NCBI GenBank assembly: GCA_034506455.1
Contig: JAPDPN010000045.1
Span: forward strand, 1-21,412
Reading direction: 5' to 3'
DNA from: Fontimicrobium_A sp034506455
Lineage (GTDB): Bacteria; Zhuqueibacterota; Zhuqueibacteria; Residuimicrobiales; Krinioviventaceae
DNA length: 21,412 nucleotides
The notes under the pieces were generated by a model. That model searched no databases and had not been told where the DNA came from. It saw only the letters and a list, made by a program, of their open reading frames with translations. This document shows, in pieces, positions 1-7,990 of this stretch. The translations under genes were made by a program, and so were the position numbers. Position 1 is the stretch's first letter; each line of letters opens with the position of its first letter.

Positions 1-184
1 GCTCAGCCCGCACTGAGCTTCCGATAACGACGGCATCGAACGCTTCGACATCCTCACCCTGCAGATTATCCAGGTTTTCCACTCTTACATTTATGGCCGC
101 GTCTTGCCCTAAAATCTCACCGATTCTTTCCGCGACTTCTTTTGTGGCTCCATAACCGCTGCTGTAGGCAATCAACACATCCAT
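1..184 (-). CDS. Flavodoxin-domain protein (HemG-like), 5' part only
   Basis: Partial gene running off the left edge; only the first 61 codons are present. The translated start (MDVLIAYSSGYGATKEVAER) shows the FMN phosphate-binding loop of flavodoxins (Y-S-S-x-x-G-x-T near residues 7-13), followed by the expected amphipathic helix, and later a strand ending in VVIGSSVRAE. This is the usual first half of a flavodoxin fold, and the wording resembles flavodoxin-domain proteins annotated as menaquinone-dependent protoporphyrinogen oxidase (HemG). Such proteins bind FMN and shuttle electrons in the cytoplasm. Since the C-terminal half is outside the window, a plain flavodoxin or other FMN reductase cannot be excluded. 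The ATG is at 184-182 on the minus strand; the ribosome-binding site is weak. The next gene on this strand (448-2472) is closed by a terminator, so this gene should have its own promoter. Confidence 0.75.
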   Translation of the reverse strand, partial: MDVLIAYSSGYGATKEVAERIGEILGQDAAINVRVENLDNLQGEDVEAFDAVVIGSSVRAE

Positions 185-229
185 AATCGACTCTGACTTT
201 TTTCTATCCCTTGATTTAAACTTTGCAGA

Positions 230-259
230 ATTATGGAGATGATGAGGAAGCTTCCGCAA
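230..259 (-). promoter_or_regulatory. Possible promoter of the flavodoxin-like gene
   Basis: On the minus strand a CATAAT -10-like box (230-235) lies 18 bases from TTGCGG (254-259), a poor -35 box. It is the best sigma70-type pair between the upstream terminator and the ATG at 184. A perfect 10-base palindrome, GGAAGCTTCC (246-255), overlaps the -35 region and could be a binding site. Support is composition and position only. Confidence 0.25.
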
Positions 260-390
260 ACGTTATTTGGGTCGGAACACTTGTACTTTTCACGCACTCC
301 GATGAAATCAAAATATGACATTCAAAAACTGACGCAAGTCTAACACATGCAAAGGCGACAAAATTCCGTCCATGATTTCCAAGCCGCAAA

Positions 391-426
391 TTAAAAAGCG
401 GCGGCCCGAATAGATCGGCCGCCGCT
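391..426 (-). terminator. Intrinsic terminator of the DUF362 gene
   Basis: A perfect 10-bp stem, AGCGGCGGCC (397-406) with GGCCGCCGCT (417-426) and a 10-base loop, is followed on the minus strand by TTTTTAA. It begins 22 bases after the stop codon of the minus-strand gene at 448-2472. The + strand side has no T-run, so it acts on the minus strand only. Confidence 0.9.
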
Positions 427-447
427 GATTCGACCTTAACGTGGCGT

Positions 448-2472
448 CTATTTGATCAAGGTCATTTGTCGCGTTTGCCGGAGCAGGCTGATTCCATCGT
501 TGCAGCTCACTCGGCAGAAATAGATGCCGCTCGGCGCTGCCTGACCCTGGTCATCCATCCCGTTCCAGTACCACTCGTTCCGCCCCGCCCCATACCGGCC
601 TTCGTGATGCATAACAAGACGGCCGCTTACATCGAAAATTTCAATACGCGTGTAAGCGGCGCGCGGCAGCTCAAACCGTATGATTGTGCCCGGATTGAAA
701 GGATTGGGATAGTTGGCGAGCAGATTAAAACCGCTCGGCTGTTCCTTTTGCTCGGCAACCGCCGTTGCACCGAAAATAGAATAGAGCTCGATGCCGTTGC
801 CGATGCCCAGGTTGCGGGAATACTTTTTTTCGACGGCGTTATTCCAATGTTCATGGACGCCCAAACTGGGGATCGGCGTGCCGTCGCCTTCGGGGTCATA
901 TATAATGTTTTTCGGCCATTCGTTGCGATCTGCCGCCTGATGGAGATAGTCGTCCACAGCCGGTTTTACCGGGTAAGGGTAGAGGCTTCCGGCATGGTAT
1001 TCGGTGCGCAAAAAGTCATAGCCGACCGATTCGATGGCCACCGGGTCGAAGGAAAGAAAAATGGAAGAGGTCCAGTCGTTATTGAACGGCGGCATCAAGA
1101 ATTTACGCGGCGGATCCGTGGCTTCTGACCCGGAGTAGAGGGCGTCCATCAGGTAAAACAGCCCGCGTTTGTAGTGTTTTTCATGCCCCATTAGATCGAC
1201 CTGCACGCGATATTGGTTCCGTTTATAACGGGCATATTTGCCGTCTTCCGTGGGATCCACCAAGCCGTTGTGAAGGTGTACGGCGTTGTTGCGCATATGC
1301 GAGCCGAAATGATTTTTGGCAAACATGGTCACTCCGGCCCGCCGGTGACCTTTCATAGTCGGTATGTTGATGAGATAGTCGCACATTTCGGCAATCGTGC
1401 AGTAATAATCTTCAACGGTCGGCTGGCCGGCAAGCGGATTGCTCCAATCGCCGGTGTACATCACGGTGCCGCGATCCGAATATTTGATGAACGGTTTGGT
1501 GGTTTTGACGACCTTTATACGGCCGTTCAAAGTAGAATTGTTGTCGAGAATATTGATGTCCGGAAATTCCGCCTTCCACAGATCGAAACAGTGCTTGTAG
1601 ACATGTTTGAGAGGGTCGCCGATAAAAATATCCTGCTGATTGACGCCGGCGACGCGGACCAGCTGCCGTAAAAGCGCCAGCACAAGGTGCGGATTGGTCT
1701 CGGCAATGCCGTAGTTATTGTTCTTTTTGATGGCCATCGTTTTGGGATCAAAATTGCCGTCCCAGGAACTGGTGGCGTTGATCTTGATATAAATGATTTC
1801 CCCTTCCTGATAGCCTACATCGCCTTTACCCTGTAAACTGTTATTGTAACGGAAAATCTTTTCCCAGGCTTCGTTGTCAGTAGCTGCGCCGGTCAAACCG
1901 CGAATTGCCTGCGACAGCATGCGGTCGATGACTTCCTGGTTGTTGTTCTTCGGCATGAACCAACCGTCGTCTTTGTTGGCGCTGTTGGTGCAGTTTTCGT
2001 TGGTGGCGTCAGGATCCCAAACCCATACGACTCGGCCCGGGAAAATGCCCTTTGCTTCGCCGATCGGCGCGTTCGGCTTGTGATCCTCATGAGCGATCGT
2101 GGCAACGGCCGGACGAGTTTTGCCGCCCACCGTAAACGAAACAGCCGTCATCACAACGACGACCGACAAAACCGCCGCCAGGACGGGTTTTTTCGACCGC
2201 AATTTTTTTGTTCCGCGCAGGCCCAACCAGGCTGCGAGAGAACCGGTCAAATAGACGATGAAACCGGAAGCGAGGGGCGCCGCAGCGCGCATACAGGGAT
2301 AAGTTGCGCGGCTCGGTTTGGGGATAACGCGGATGAGAAACCAGATCAGCGACAACAGCCCCAGAACCGGGAAGAAAAAGATTTTAATACCGTCGTATCG
2401 AAAACCGATAATCCGGTTGGTACTGCTGCACCGCCGAAGCAATCGACTGTCGAGATATGAAAGTAAACGCAT
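448..2472 (-). CDS. DUF362 protein with N-terminal membrane helices and C-terminal sorting domain
   Basis: A 674-residue protein. Three hydrophobic segments lie near residues 30-48, 65-85 and 95-117; between the first two is a Cys-containing RATYPCMRAAAPLAS stretch that I recall from other DUF362 proteins. Residues about 140-560 match the DUF362 layout (GRVVWVWDPDATN, EIIYIKIN, the GDP segment after a VAGV helix, FAKNHFGSH). DUF362 is a domain of uncertain function, related to proteins in iron-sulfur enzyme contexts. Residues 580-674 form an Ig-like sorting domain with YPNPFNP, IEIFDVSGR and SGIYFCRV, typical of cargo for type IX-like secretion in the FCB group. The ATG has a good Shine-Dalgarno (AGGAG, 7 bases upstream), which sits inside a small palindrome (2480-2490). 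The gene is monocistronic and ends in a terminator. Several membrane helices instead of one signal peptide are odd for secreted cargo. The substrate and role are unknown. Confidence 0.85.
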   Translation of the reverse strand: MRLLSYLDSRLLRRCSSTNRIIGFRYDGIKIFFFPVLGLLSLIWFLIRVIPKPSRATYPCMRAAAPLASGFIVYLTGSLAAWLGLRGTKKLRSKKPVLAAVLSVVVVMTAVSFTVGGKTRPAVATIAHEDHKPNAPIGEAKGIFPGRVVWVWDPDATNENCTNSANKDDGWFMPKNNNQEVIDRMLSQAIRGLTGAATDNEAWEKIFRYNNSLQGKGDVGYQEGEIIYIKINATSSWDGNFDPKTMAIKKNNNYGIAETNPHLVLALLRQLVRVAGVNQQDIFIGDPLKHVYKHCFDLWKAEFPDINILDNNSTLNGRIKVVKTTKPFIKYSDRGTVMYTGDWSNPLAGQPTVEDYYCTIAEMCDYLINIPTMKGHRRAGVTMFAKNHFGSHMRNNAVHLHNGLVDPTEDGKYARYKRNQYRVQVDLMGHEKHYKRGLFYLMDALYSGSEATDPPRKFLMPPFNNDWTSSIFLSFDPVAIESVGYDFLRTEYHAGSLYPYPVKPAVDDYLHQAADRNEWPKNIIYDPEGDGTPIPSLGVHEHWNNAVEKKYSRNLGIGNGIELYSIFGATAVAEQKEQPSGFNLLANYPNPFNPGTIIRFELPRAAYTRIEIFDVSGRLVMHHEGRYGAGRNEWYWNGMDDQGQAAPSGIYFCRVSCNDGISLLRQTRQMTLIK

Positions 2473-2692
2473 ACTCTTTCTCCTAAGGAGTTCATTGGTT
2501 ATTTACGAATAGAAATTAAGCGCCTCCTTTTAGAAAGCAAATAAAAGAACGTCATTCACGAGCTTTTCACAATTGTTTACATCCCAATATCGATTTTAGC
2601 AGGTACCTCTAAGCCATGTAAAATAGAATTTGCCCCCTATGCATCCGTTTTGCGCTCAAAGAGTTAGCTAAGCTGAGCGGCGGAAAATTTCT

Positions 2693-2721
2693 TTGACTTT
2701 GGCGTGCCAAATCATTAAATT
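2693..2721 (+). promoter_or_regulatory. Promoter for tRNA-Leu and probably the tig-clp operon
   Basis: TTGACT (2693-2698) and TAAATT (2716-2721) are separated by exactly 17 bases, placing transcription start about 20 bases upstream of the tRNA 5' end (2748). The spacer holds a perfect inverted repeat, TTTGGC-GT-GCCAAA (2698-2711). No other good promoter is visible before tig, so the tRNA and tig are probably transcribed together, with tRNA processing releasing the mRNA. Confidence 0.6.
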
Positions 2722-2747
2722 TTTACTTGCTCAGAGTTTGCGATCGG

Positions 2748-2830
2748 GCGAGAGTGGCGGAACTGGCAGACGCGCTAGACTTAGGATCTAGTACCTTCAC
2801 GGTGTGGGGGTTCAAGTCCCCCCTCTCGCA
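2748..2830 (+). tRNA. tRNA-Leu (anticodon UAG)
   Basis: A complete class II tRNA. The acceptor arms GCGAGAG (2748-2754) and CTCTCGC (2823-2829) pair over 7 bp with discriminator A2830. The anticodon stem CTAGA/TCTAG encloses the loop CTTAGGA, giving anticodon TAG at 2782-2784, which reads CUA and other CUN leucine codons. A long variable arm (ACC-TTCAC-GGT) and a T arm of five G-C pairs around TTCAAGT follow. The long variable arm fits leucine identity. No CCA is encoded (the genome continues CAA), so a CCA-adding enzyme is needed. A tRNA-Leu just before tig-clpP-clpX is a recurring arrangement in bacteria. Confidence 0.97.
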
Positions 2831-2920
2831 CAAATCAACGACGATCGTTGGGGCGCGCTTCGGCATGCTTTCCGACGATTTTTTTATGTTCCGAACTCAA
2901 CAGAATAAAGGGAAAAACGG

Positions 2921-4213
2921 TTGGACTATACGATCAACACCAGCGCTAACGGGCAAACGACGATTCAAGTCAAAATTCCTGCCAATGAAATCGATGCCTT
3001 TCTGGACAAAGCCCTGCTCAATGTCCAGAAAAAAGCTACACTGCAGGGCTTCCGAAAGGGTAAAGTTCCTACTGAAATGGTCAAGCGCCTTTTCGCTTCG
3101 CAGATTAAAACTGAAGCGCAGGACTTGGGCATCGAAGATGCCTGGCGCCGCATCTTTTCAGAAAATCAGTTCGACCTCTACAATGAGCCTCTCATCGTTG
3201 GTCGCCATGTTGACGATCAAGGTAACGTCACCTTCTCGATTGTCTTTGAACAATATCCCCAAGTTAACGTACCGGACCTGAGGGGCATGCAGATCGAAAA
3301 GATCATCTGGCAGGTGACTCCCGAAGCGGTGGATCAGGTTTTGGAAAATCTGCGGCAAGATCATGCCATGCTTTACCTCAAAGAGGACGCGGCGCAGCCG
3401 GGCGACTATGTATTGGCGGACTTTCAAGAGATCGACCCGAGCGGCGTGCCGCTTCTCGGATCCAGTTTTAACGATCAGATGATTTATCTCGCGCAGAACG
3501 ATAGCGAGCTCGCGCCGCAGCTGGTCGGCGTCAAAGCCGGAGATCAACGCCGAGTCATGCTGAAACGGCAAAAATCCGAAGTGATCGAACAGCCGAATCA
3601 AGAACAAGAGATGGTCTTTTATCAGGCCCTCATTAAAGAGGTCAAGGAACGCCGTTTGCCGGAATTGGATGACGAATTCGTCAAAGATCTCGGCGGCCGC
3701 TACCAAACTCTCGCCGAACTGCGCGAAAGCATCGAGGCCGACTTGCGTAGAAGAGCGGAACGCGAAACAGAGACCGGCTTTGAAAATGCCCTGATCACGG
3801 AGGTGGTCAAACGCTCCGACTTGGAACTGCCGCCCTCGATGATCGAGAAATATACCGATAGGCTGGTCGAGAGAGCTTTGAAACGGAACGAGCAACTGGA
3901 TGAAGAAGCTTTACGCAATTACTTTCGTCCACAGGCTGTCTTTGATCTCAAATGGATGCTGATCAGCGAGGAAATCAAAAAGCAGCAGGGGTTTACTGTT
4001 GACGAGCAGGATATCGAGGCCAAGCTCGAGGCGTATCGGCAAATCGAGAACGGCCAGAGATTGATCGAGTCCCTGCGCAAAGATGAGAAGGAAATGGAGC
4101 GGCTGAAGGAAGACATTCTTTCAGACAAGCTGATTGCCTGGCTGGCATCGCAGGCGGAAATTCGCGAAACGGTACGCTCATTCAGCGAGCTGCTCCGCTC
4201 GTCGGAAAATTGA
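2921..4213 (+). CDS. tig: Trigger factor, ribosome-associated chaperone
   Basis: A 430-residue protein, the usual length for trigger factor, which binds the ribosome near the exit tunnel and shields nascent chains in the cytoplasm. The N-terminal ribosome-binding domain (about 1-115) contains the signature GFRKGKVP at 43-50. The FKBP-like domain (about 150-243) opens with QPGDYVLADFQEID and closes at the KERRLPELDDEF junction, but is divergent: the usual GG and pGFE active-site segments are replaced (GSSFNDQMIYLAQNDSELAP), so prolyl isomerase activity is doubtful. The helical C-terminal chaperone domain (about 245-430) is rich in charged coiled segments. The start is TTG at 2921, with AAAGGGA 8 bases upstream and a typical trigger-factor N-terminus; no ATG fits. 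It lies 90 bases after tRNA-Leu and 43 bases before clpP, in an operon with the Clp protease. Confidence 0.96.
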   Translation: MDYTINTSANGQTTIQVKIPANEIDAFLDKALLNVQKKATLQGFRKGKVPTEMVKRLFASQIKTEAQDLGIEDAWRRIFSENQFDLYNEPLIVGRHVDDQGNVTFSIVFEQYPQVNVPDLRGMQIEKIIWQVTPEAVDQVLENLRQDHAMLYLKEDAAQPGDYVLADFQEIDPSGVPLLGSSFNDQMIYLAQNDSELAPQLVGVKAGDQRRVMLKRQKSEVIEQPNQEQEMVFYQALIKEVKERRLPELDDEFVKDLGGRYQTLAELRESIEADLRRRAERETETGFENALITEVVKRSDLELPPSMIEKYTDRLVERALKRNEQLDEEALRNYFRPQAVFDLKWMLISEEIKKQQGFTVDEQDIEAKLEAYRQIENGQRLIESLRKDEKEMERLKEDILSDKLIAWLASQAEIRETVRSFSELLRSSEN

Positions 4214-4256
4214 GCGGTGGATAAACAAAGGACATCGAAACGAAAGGAAACGATAG

Positions 4257-4847
4257 ATGGGTTTGGTGCCGATGGTCATAGAACAGACGGGACGCGGTGA
4301 ACGCGCTTACGATATCTTTTCCCGTCTATTGAAAGAGCGAATCATTTTTATCGGCAGCCCGATTGATGACGTGGTCGCCAGTCTTGTGATCGCCCAGATG
4401 CTGTTCCTGGAGGCCGAGGATCCGGAAAAGGACCTCTATCTCTACATCAATTCTCCCGGCGGTTACGTTTCTTCAGGTTTGGCGATCTATGACACCATGC
4501 AGTACATCAAGCCGGACGTGGCGACGATCTGCATGGGACAGGCGTCGAGCATGGCGGCGCTTCTTTTGGCGGCCGGAGCCAAAGGCAAACGGGCGGCCTT
4601 GCCGCACTCCCGCATCATGATCCACCAGCCTTTGGGCGGCGCGCAGGGTCAGGCGACGGACGTCGAAATCCAAGCGCGCGAGATCCTCACGCTGCGCTCT
4701 CAGCTCAACAAGCTGCTTTCGCAGCACACCGGCCAGCCGCTGGAAAAGATCGAAGCCGACACTGAGCGCAACTTTTTTATGAGCGCCGAAGAGGCCAAGG
4801 CATACGGCATCATTGACGACGTCATGGTGCGGCGCAAGAACAAATAG
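4257..4847 (+). CDS. clpP: ATP-dependent Clp protease proteolytic subunit, catalytic Asp replaced by Asn
   Basis: 196 residues, the usual ClpP length. ClpP forms a double-heptamer serine protease chamber that degrades proteins unfolded by ClpX. The N-terminus VPMVIEQTGRGERAYDIFSRLL is the normal mature start with almost no propeptide. The nucleophile Ser98 lies in GQASSMAALLL and His123 in IMIHQPLGG. The third triad position, Asp172 in Bacillus/Staphylococcus numbering (T-[DE]-R-D), is Asn here: DTERNFFMSAEEA, codon AAC at 4770-4772, with no gap in the alignment between His123 and this site. All other landmarks, including the oligomerisation handle GGAQGQATDVEIQAREIL, are intact, so this is not a decayed gene. 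An AAAGGA Shine-Dalgarno precedes the ATG; clpX follows after 26 bases. Peptidase activity may be altered. Confidence 0.97.
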   Translation: MGLVPMVIEQTGRGERAYDIFSRLLKERIIFIGSPIDDVVASLVIAQMLFLEAEDPEKDLYLYINSPGGYVSSGLAIYDTMQYIKPDVATICMGQASSMAALLLAAGAKGKRAALPHSRIMIHQPLGGAQGQATDVEIQAREILTLRSQLNKLLSQHTGQPLEKIEADTERNFFMSAEEAKAYGIIDDVMVRRKNK

Positions 4848-4873
4848 GCCTCAGATAAAGGAGAAACACGCAG

Positions 4874-6136
4874 ATGACGAAAAGCGGACCGCGCAGGTCG
4901 CATTATGCCGTTTGTTCTTTTTGCGGCAAGAATTCAAGTCAAGTGGAGACGATCGTCACCGGGCCGGATGTCAGCATTTGCAACGAGTGCGTTGCCATTG
5001 CCAACAAGGTGATTGCCCGCGAACAGGCCAAAAAGCCGTTCCATTTAACCGGGCGCATTCCTACTCCGTCCGAGATCAAGGCTGAGCTCGACAGCTATGT
5101 CATCGGCCAAGAGCAGGCCAAGAAAGCGGTCGCCGTGGCGGTCTATAATCACTATAAACGCATCGAAAATCCGCGCTTTTCCGATGACGTGGTTTTGGAA
5201 AAGAGCAATGTCCTTCTGATCGGCCCGACCGGCACCGGTAAGACGCTGATCGCGCAGACGTTGGCCAACTTTCTGCAGGTTCCGTTCACTATTGCCGACG
5301 CGACAACCCTCACCGAGGCCGGTTATGTGGGCGAGGATGTCGAAAACATTCTCGTCCGCCTCCTGCAGGCGGCGGATTATAACATCGAACGGGCCGAGCG
5401 CGGCATCGTTTATATCGACGAAATCGACAAGATTTCGCGCAAAAGCGGCAATCCTTCCATTACCCGCGACGTCTCCGGCGAAGGCGTGCAGCAGGCCCTC
5501 CTAAAAATTTTAGAAGGCACCATCGCCGCACTTCCGCCGAAAGGCGGCCGCAAGCACCCGGAAATGGAGTTCATAAACCTTAACACCCGCAATATCCTGT
5601 TCATATGCGGCGGCGCTTTCGACGGTCTGGAAAAAATTATCGCCAACCGTATCGGCAAAAAAGAGATGGGGTTCGGCGCCGACATCGAGCACAACCAAAA
5701 GATCCAGCAGGATATCCTTCGCCATGTCGAGCCTGAGGATCTGCTCCATTACGGCCTTATCCCAGAGCTGATCGGCCGACTGCCCGTCATCGCCACTCTC
5801 GACGACCTCGACGAAGCAGCGATGTTGGAAATCCTCACCACGCCCAAAAACGCCTTGCTGAAGCAGTATCGTCGACTTTTGGAACTCGACGACGTGACTT
5901 TGGAATTCGATCAGGATGCCCTCGAGGAGGTCATTAAGCAGGCGGTCAAACGGAAATCCGGCGCGCGCGGGCTGCGCTCCATTATGGAGTCGGTCATGCT
6001 GGATATTATGTTTTCGCTGCCGTCGCGTAAAGATATCGGCGCCTGCCGGGTTACCCGCGACGTGGTGCTGAAAAGAAGTGAGCCGATTTACATCAAGCGC
6101 GCCGTCGACACATTTCCCAGCGAAGAAGCTGCGTGA
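4874..6136 (+). CDS. clpX: ATP-dependent Clp protease ATP-binding subunit ClpX
   Basis: 420 residues, standard for ClpX, the hexameric AAA+ unfoldase that feeds substrates to ClpP. The zinc-binding domain has Cys14, Cys17, Cys36 and Cys39 in C-x2-C...C-x2-C. The AAA+ module shows Walker A GPTGTGKT at 117-124, the pore-1 loop GYVG at 150-153, Walker B VYIDEID at 179-185, the RKH loop at 226-228 and sensor 2 GARG at 363-366, with the C-terminal small domain following. All expected functional residues are present. The ATG at 4874 has AAAGGAG upstream and lies 26 bases after clpP, so the two are co-transcribed. No internal promoter or terminator is visible on either side. Confidence 0.98.
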   Translation: MTKSGPRRSHYAVCSFCGKNSSQVETIVTGPDVSICNECVAIANKVIAREQAKKPFHLTGRIPTPSEIKAELDSYVIGQEQAKKAVAVAVYNHYKRIENPRFSDDVVLEKSNVLLIGPTGTGKTLIAQTLANFLQVPFTIADATTLTEAGYVGEDVENILVRLLQAADYNIERAERGIVYIDEIDKISRKSGNPSITRDVSGEGVQQALLKILEGTIAALPPKGGRKHPEMEFINLNTRNILFICGGAFDGLEKIIANRIGKKEMGFGADIEHNQKIQQDILRHVEPEDLLHYGLIPELIGRLPVIATLDDLDEAAMLEILTTPKNALLKQYRRLLELDDVTLEFDQDALEEVIKQAVKRKSGARGLRSIMESVMLDIMFSLPSRKDIGACRVTRDVVLKRSEPIYIKRAVDTFPSEEAA

Positions 6137-6169
6137 GCGGATCGTTTTTTTCGGGAGAGGAGGGTCGGC

Positions 6170-6772
6170 GTGAAGATCAATCAGGCGGAATTTGTCAAAA
6201 GCGTGGCGCGACTTGATCAACTCCCCAAAGATGGTCTGCCGCAGATCGCCTTTGCAGGCCGTTCCAATGTCGGTAAATCGAGTCTGCTCAACAAGCTGTT
6301 TAATCGCAAGAATTTGGCTCTTGTGAGCTCCTCGCCGGGTAAAACCAGGCTGCTCAACTTTTACCGCGTGAACAACTTCTGCTACTTTGTTGATTTGCCC
6401 GGATACGGCTTTGCCAAAGTTTCGAAAGCGCAGCAGGAGTCATGGCGGCGGCTGATCGAAGCCTATTTAAGTCGAAGTAGGGATCTGCGCGGTGTTGTGG
6501 TTCTCACCGATATTCGTTTGGAGGTGCAGCAAAGCGATCGACAAATGCTGGAATGGCTGCGGTCGCTGGGCACTCCGTTTGTGGTCGTGGGCACCAAAGC
6601 AGACAAGCTGTCGAAAATACAGCTGCAGCGCCGAATCAAGGAGAACCTGGAGGCGCTGGCAGATTTGAATGTTTCGGAGATTCTGCCGTTTTCCGCTCTT
6701 ACCGGCGAAGGCAGGGCGGAGCTGCTGGCAGTGATCGGCCGGTTGATCCGCCCGCAAGAGGCGGAGCCATAA
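6170..6772 (+). CDS. yihA: Ribosome biogenesis GTP-binding protein YihA/YsxC (EngB)
   Basis: 200 residues, typical for this small TRAFAC GTPase needed for 50S ribosomal subunit assembly. The GTPase motifs are in order: G1 GRSNVGKS at 30-37, G2 Thr59 in SSSPGKTRLLNFY, G3 DLPGYGFA at 75-82, G4 TKAD at 142-145 and G5 SAL at 175-177. The SPGKT and GYGFAKVS stretches are diagnostic for YihA/YsxC over other small GTPases. The start is GTG at 6170, with a strong purine-rich Shine-Dalgarno (GGAGAGGAGGG) just upstream. The gene sits 33 bases after clpX and 15 bases before the aminotransferase. Proximity of this GTPase to the Clp or Lon genes is common in bacteria. Confidence 0.96.
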   Translation: MKINQAEFVKSVARLDQLPKDGLPQIAFAGRSNVGKSSLLNKLFNRKNLALVSSSPGKTRLLNFYRVNNFCYFVDLPGYGFAKVSKAQQESWRRLIEAYLSRSRDLRGVVVLTDIRLEVQQSDRQMLEWLRSLGTPFVVVGTKADKLSKIQLQRRIKENLEALADLNVSEILPFSALTGEGRAELLAVIGRLIRPQEAEP

Positions 6773-6787
6773 ATAGGGAGAGTCGGT

Positions 6788-7990
6788 ATGGCGATTGTTA
6801 CGCCGCAAATCAAAGATTTTATGCAGACACAGTCGTGGATACGCCGCATGTTCGAGGCGGCGGCCGAATTAAAGGCCAAATACGGGGAAGATCGGGTCTT
6901 TGATTTCAGCCTCGGCAATCCAGACGTTCCGCCGCCTGCAGAAGTGGCGCAGGCGCTGCATGACCTCGCGCAACGCGCATCCAAGCCGCTGTCTTTCGGC
7001 TATTGTCCCAATGCCGGTCTGCCGGCTGTGCGCGAAGCGCTGGCCGGCCGCGTCAGCGAAGAACAGCAGACGCCGCTTGCCGGAAAGCATATTGTTGTAA
7101 CCTGCGGCGCCGCCGGTGCGATGAATGTGCTTTTCCGCGCCATTCTCCTGCCCGGCGACGAGGTGATGACTTTTTCACCCTATTTTGTGGAATACGGCTT
7201 TTATGCCGCCAATTTCGGCGCCCGATTGGTAACGGTACCCAGCCGCAACGACTTTTCACTCGATCCGAAAGCGCTCGAAGCGGCGATAACGGACAAAACA
7301 CGCGCCCTTATTCTTAATTCGCCGAACAATCCCACCGGCGTCATCTATAGTCGCGAAGAGCTGGAAGCGGTGGTCGAAATATTGACGCTGAAATCCGCCG
7401 AATACGGCAGGCCGATTCTGTTGATCTCCGACGAACCCTACCGCTTTTTGACCTACGACGGCCTGACACCACCGGCAATTCTGCCGTTGTATGACTCGAG
7501 CATCATCATCAGCTCGTTCTCGAAAAGTCTCTCTTTAGCGGGCGAGCGCATCGGCTATTTGGCCGTCAATCCCCGTCTCGACGGCGCCGACCTTCTGCTC
7601 AATGGAATCATTCTCGCCAACCGGATTCTCGGCTACGTCAACGCGCCGATTATCGGCCAGCAAATTATACTCGCTGCCCTTCATGCGGGCGTGGATGTTA
7701 CTGTTTATGAACGACGTCGCCGCGCCATGGCTGAAATTTTGGACGAAATGGGCCTTGAATATGTAATGCCGCAAGGCGCCTTTTACTTTTTTCCGAAAAC
7801 ACCGCAGGGCTACAGCGACGACGAATTCATCAAACTGCTGCTGAGCGAGAACATCATCGCCGTGCCGGGCAGCGGATTCGGCCGCGAAGGTCATTTTCGC
7901 GTCGCCTTTTGCATGGAAGAAAGCATCATCCGTGCTTCCCGATCGGCTTGGCTGAGGGTGAAAAACAAGCCGGCCTCTACGCCTCAATGA
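6788..7990 (+). CDS. Class I/II PLP-dependent aminotransferase
   Basis: 400 residues, fold type I aminotransferase (AspC/AlaT superfamily), cytoplasmic. Key positions are visible: NSPNNPTG (178-184) binding the cofactor, Asp215 in SDEPYRF contacting the pyridine nitrogen, Tyr218, the Schiff-base Lys246 in SSFSKSLSLAGERIGY, and Arg371 in FRVAF for the substrate carboxylate. N-terminal FSLGNPDVPPP (40-50) is the usual substrate-side loop. The family covers aspartate, alanine, tyrosine and related amino donors; the sequence alone does not settle the substrate, so no symbol is given. The ATG at 6788 follows GGGAGAG and lies 15 bases after the GTPase gene, so it is probably the last gene of the tig-clp transcription unit. 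No T-rich hairpin follows its stop. Confidence 0.92.
   Translation: MAIVTPQIKDFMQTQSWIRRMFEAAAELKAKYGEDRVFDFSLGNPDVPPPAEVAQALHDLAQRASKPLSFGYCPNAGLPAVREALAGRVSEEQQTPLAGKHIVVTCGAAGAMNVLFRAILLPGDEVMTFSPYFVEYGFYAANFGARLVTVPSRNDFSLDPKALEAAITDKTRALILNSPNNPTGVIYSREELEAVVEILTLKSAEYGRPILLISDEPYRFLTYDGLTPPAILPLYDSSIIISSFSKSLSLAGERIGYLAVNPRLDGADLLLNGIILANRILGYVNAPIIGQQIILAALHAGVDVTVYERRRRAMAEILDEMGLEYVMPQGAFYFFPKTPQGYSDDEFIKLLLSENIIAVPGSGFGREGHFRVAFCMEESIIRASRSAWLRVKNKPASTPQ

Noticed and set aside
2523..2531. Strong AAAAGGAGG Shine-Dalgarno on the minus strand, about 50 bases before the DUF362 start
   Set aside because: No ATG, GTG or TTG lies at a proper distance after it; the true start has its own AGGAG at 2480-2484.
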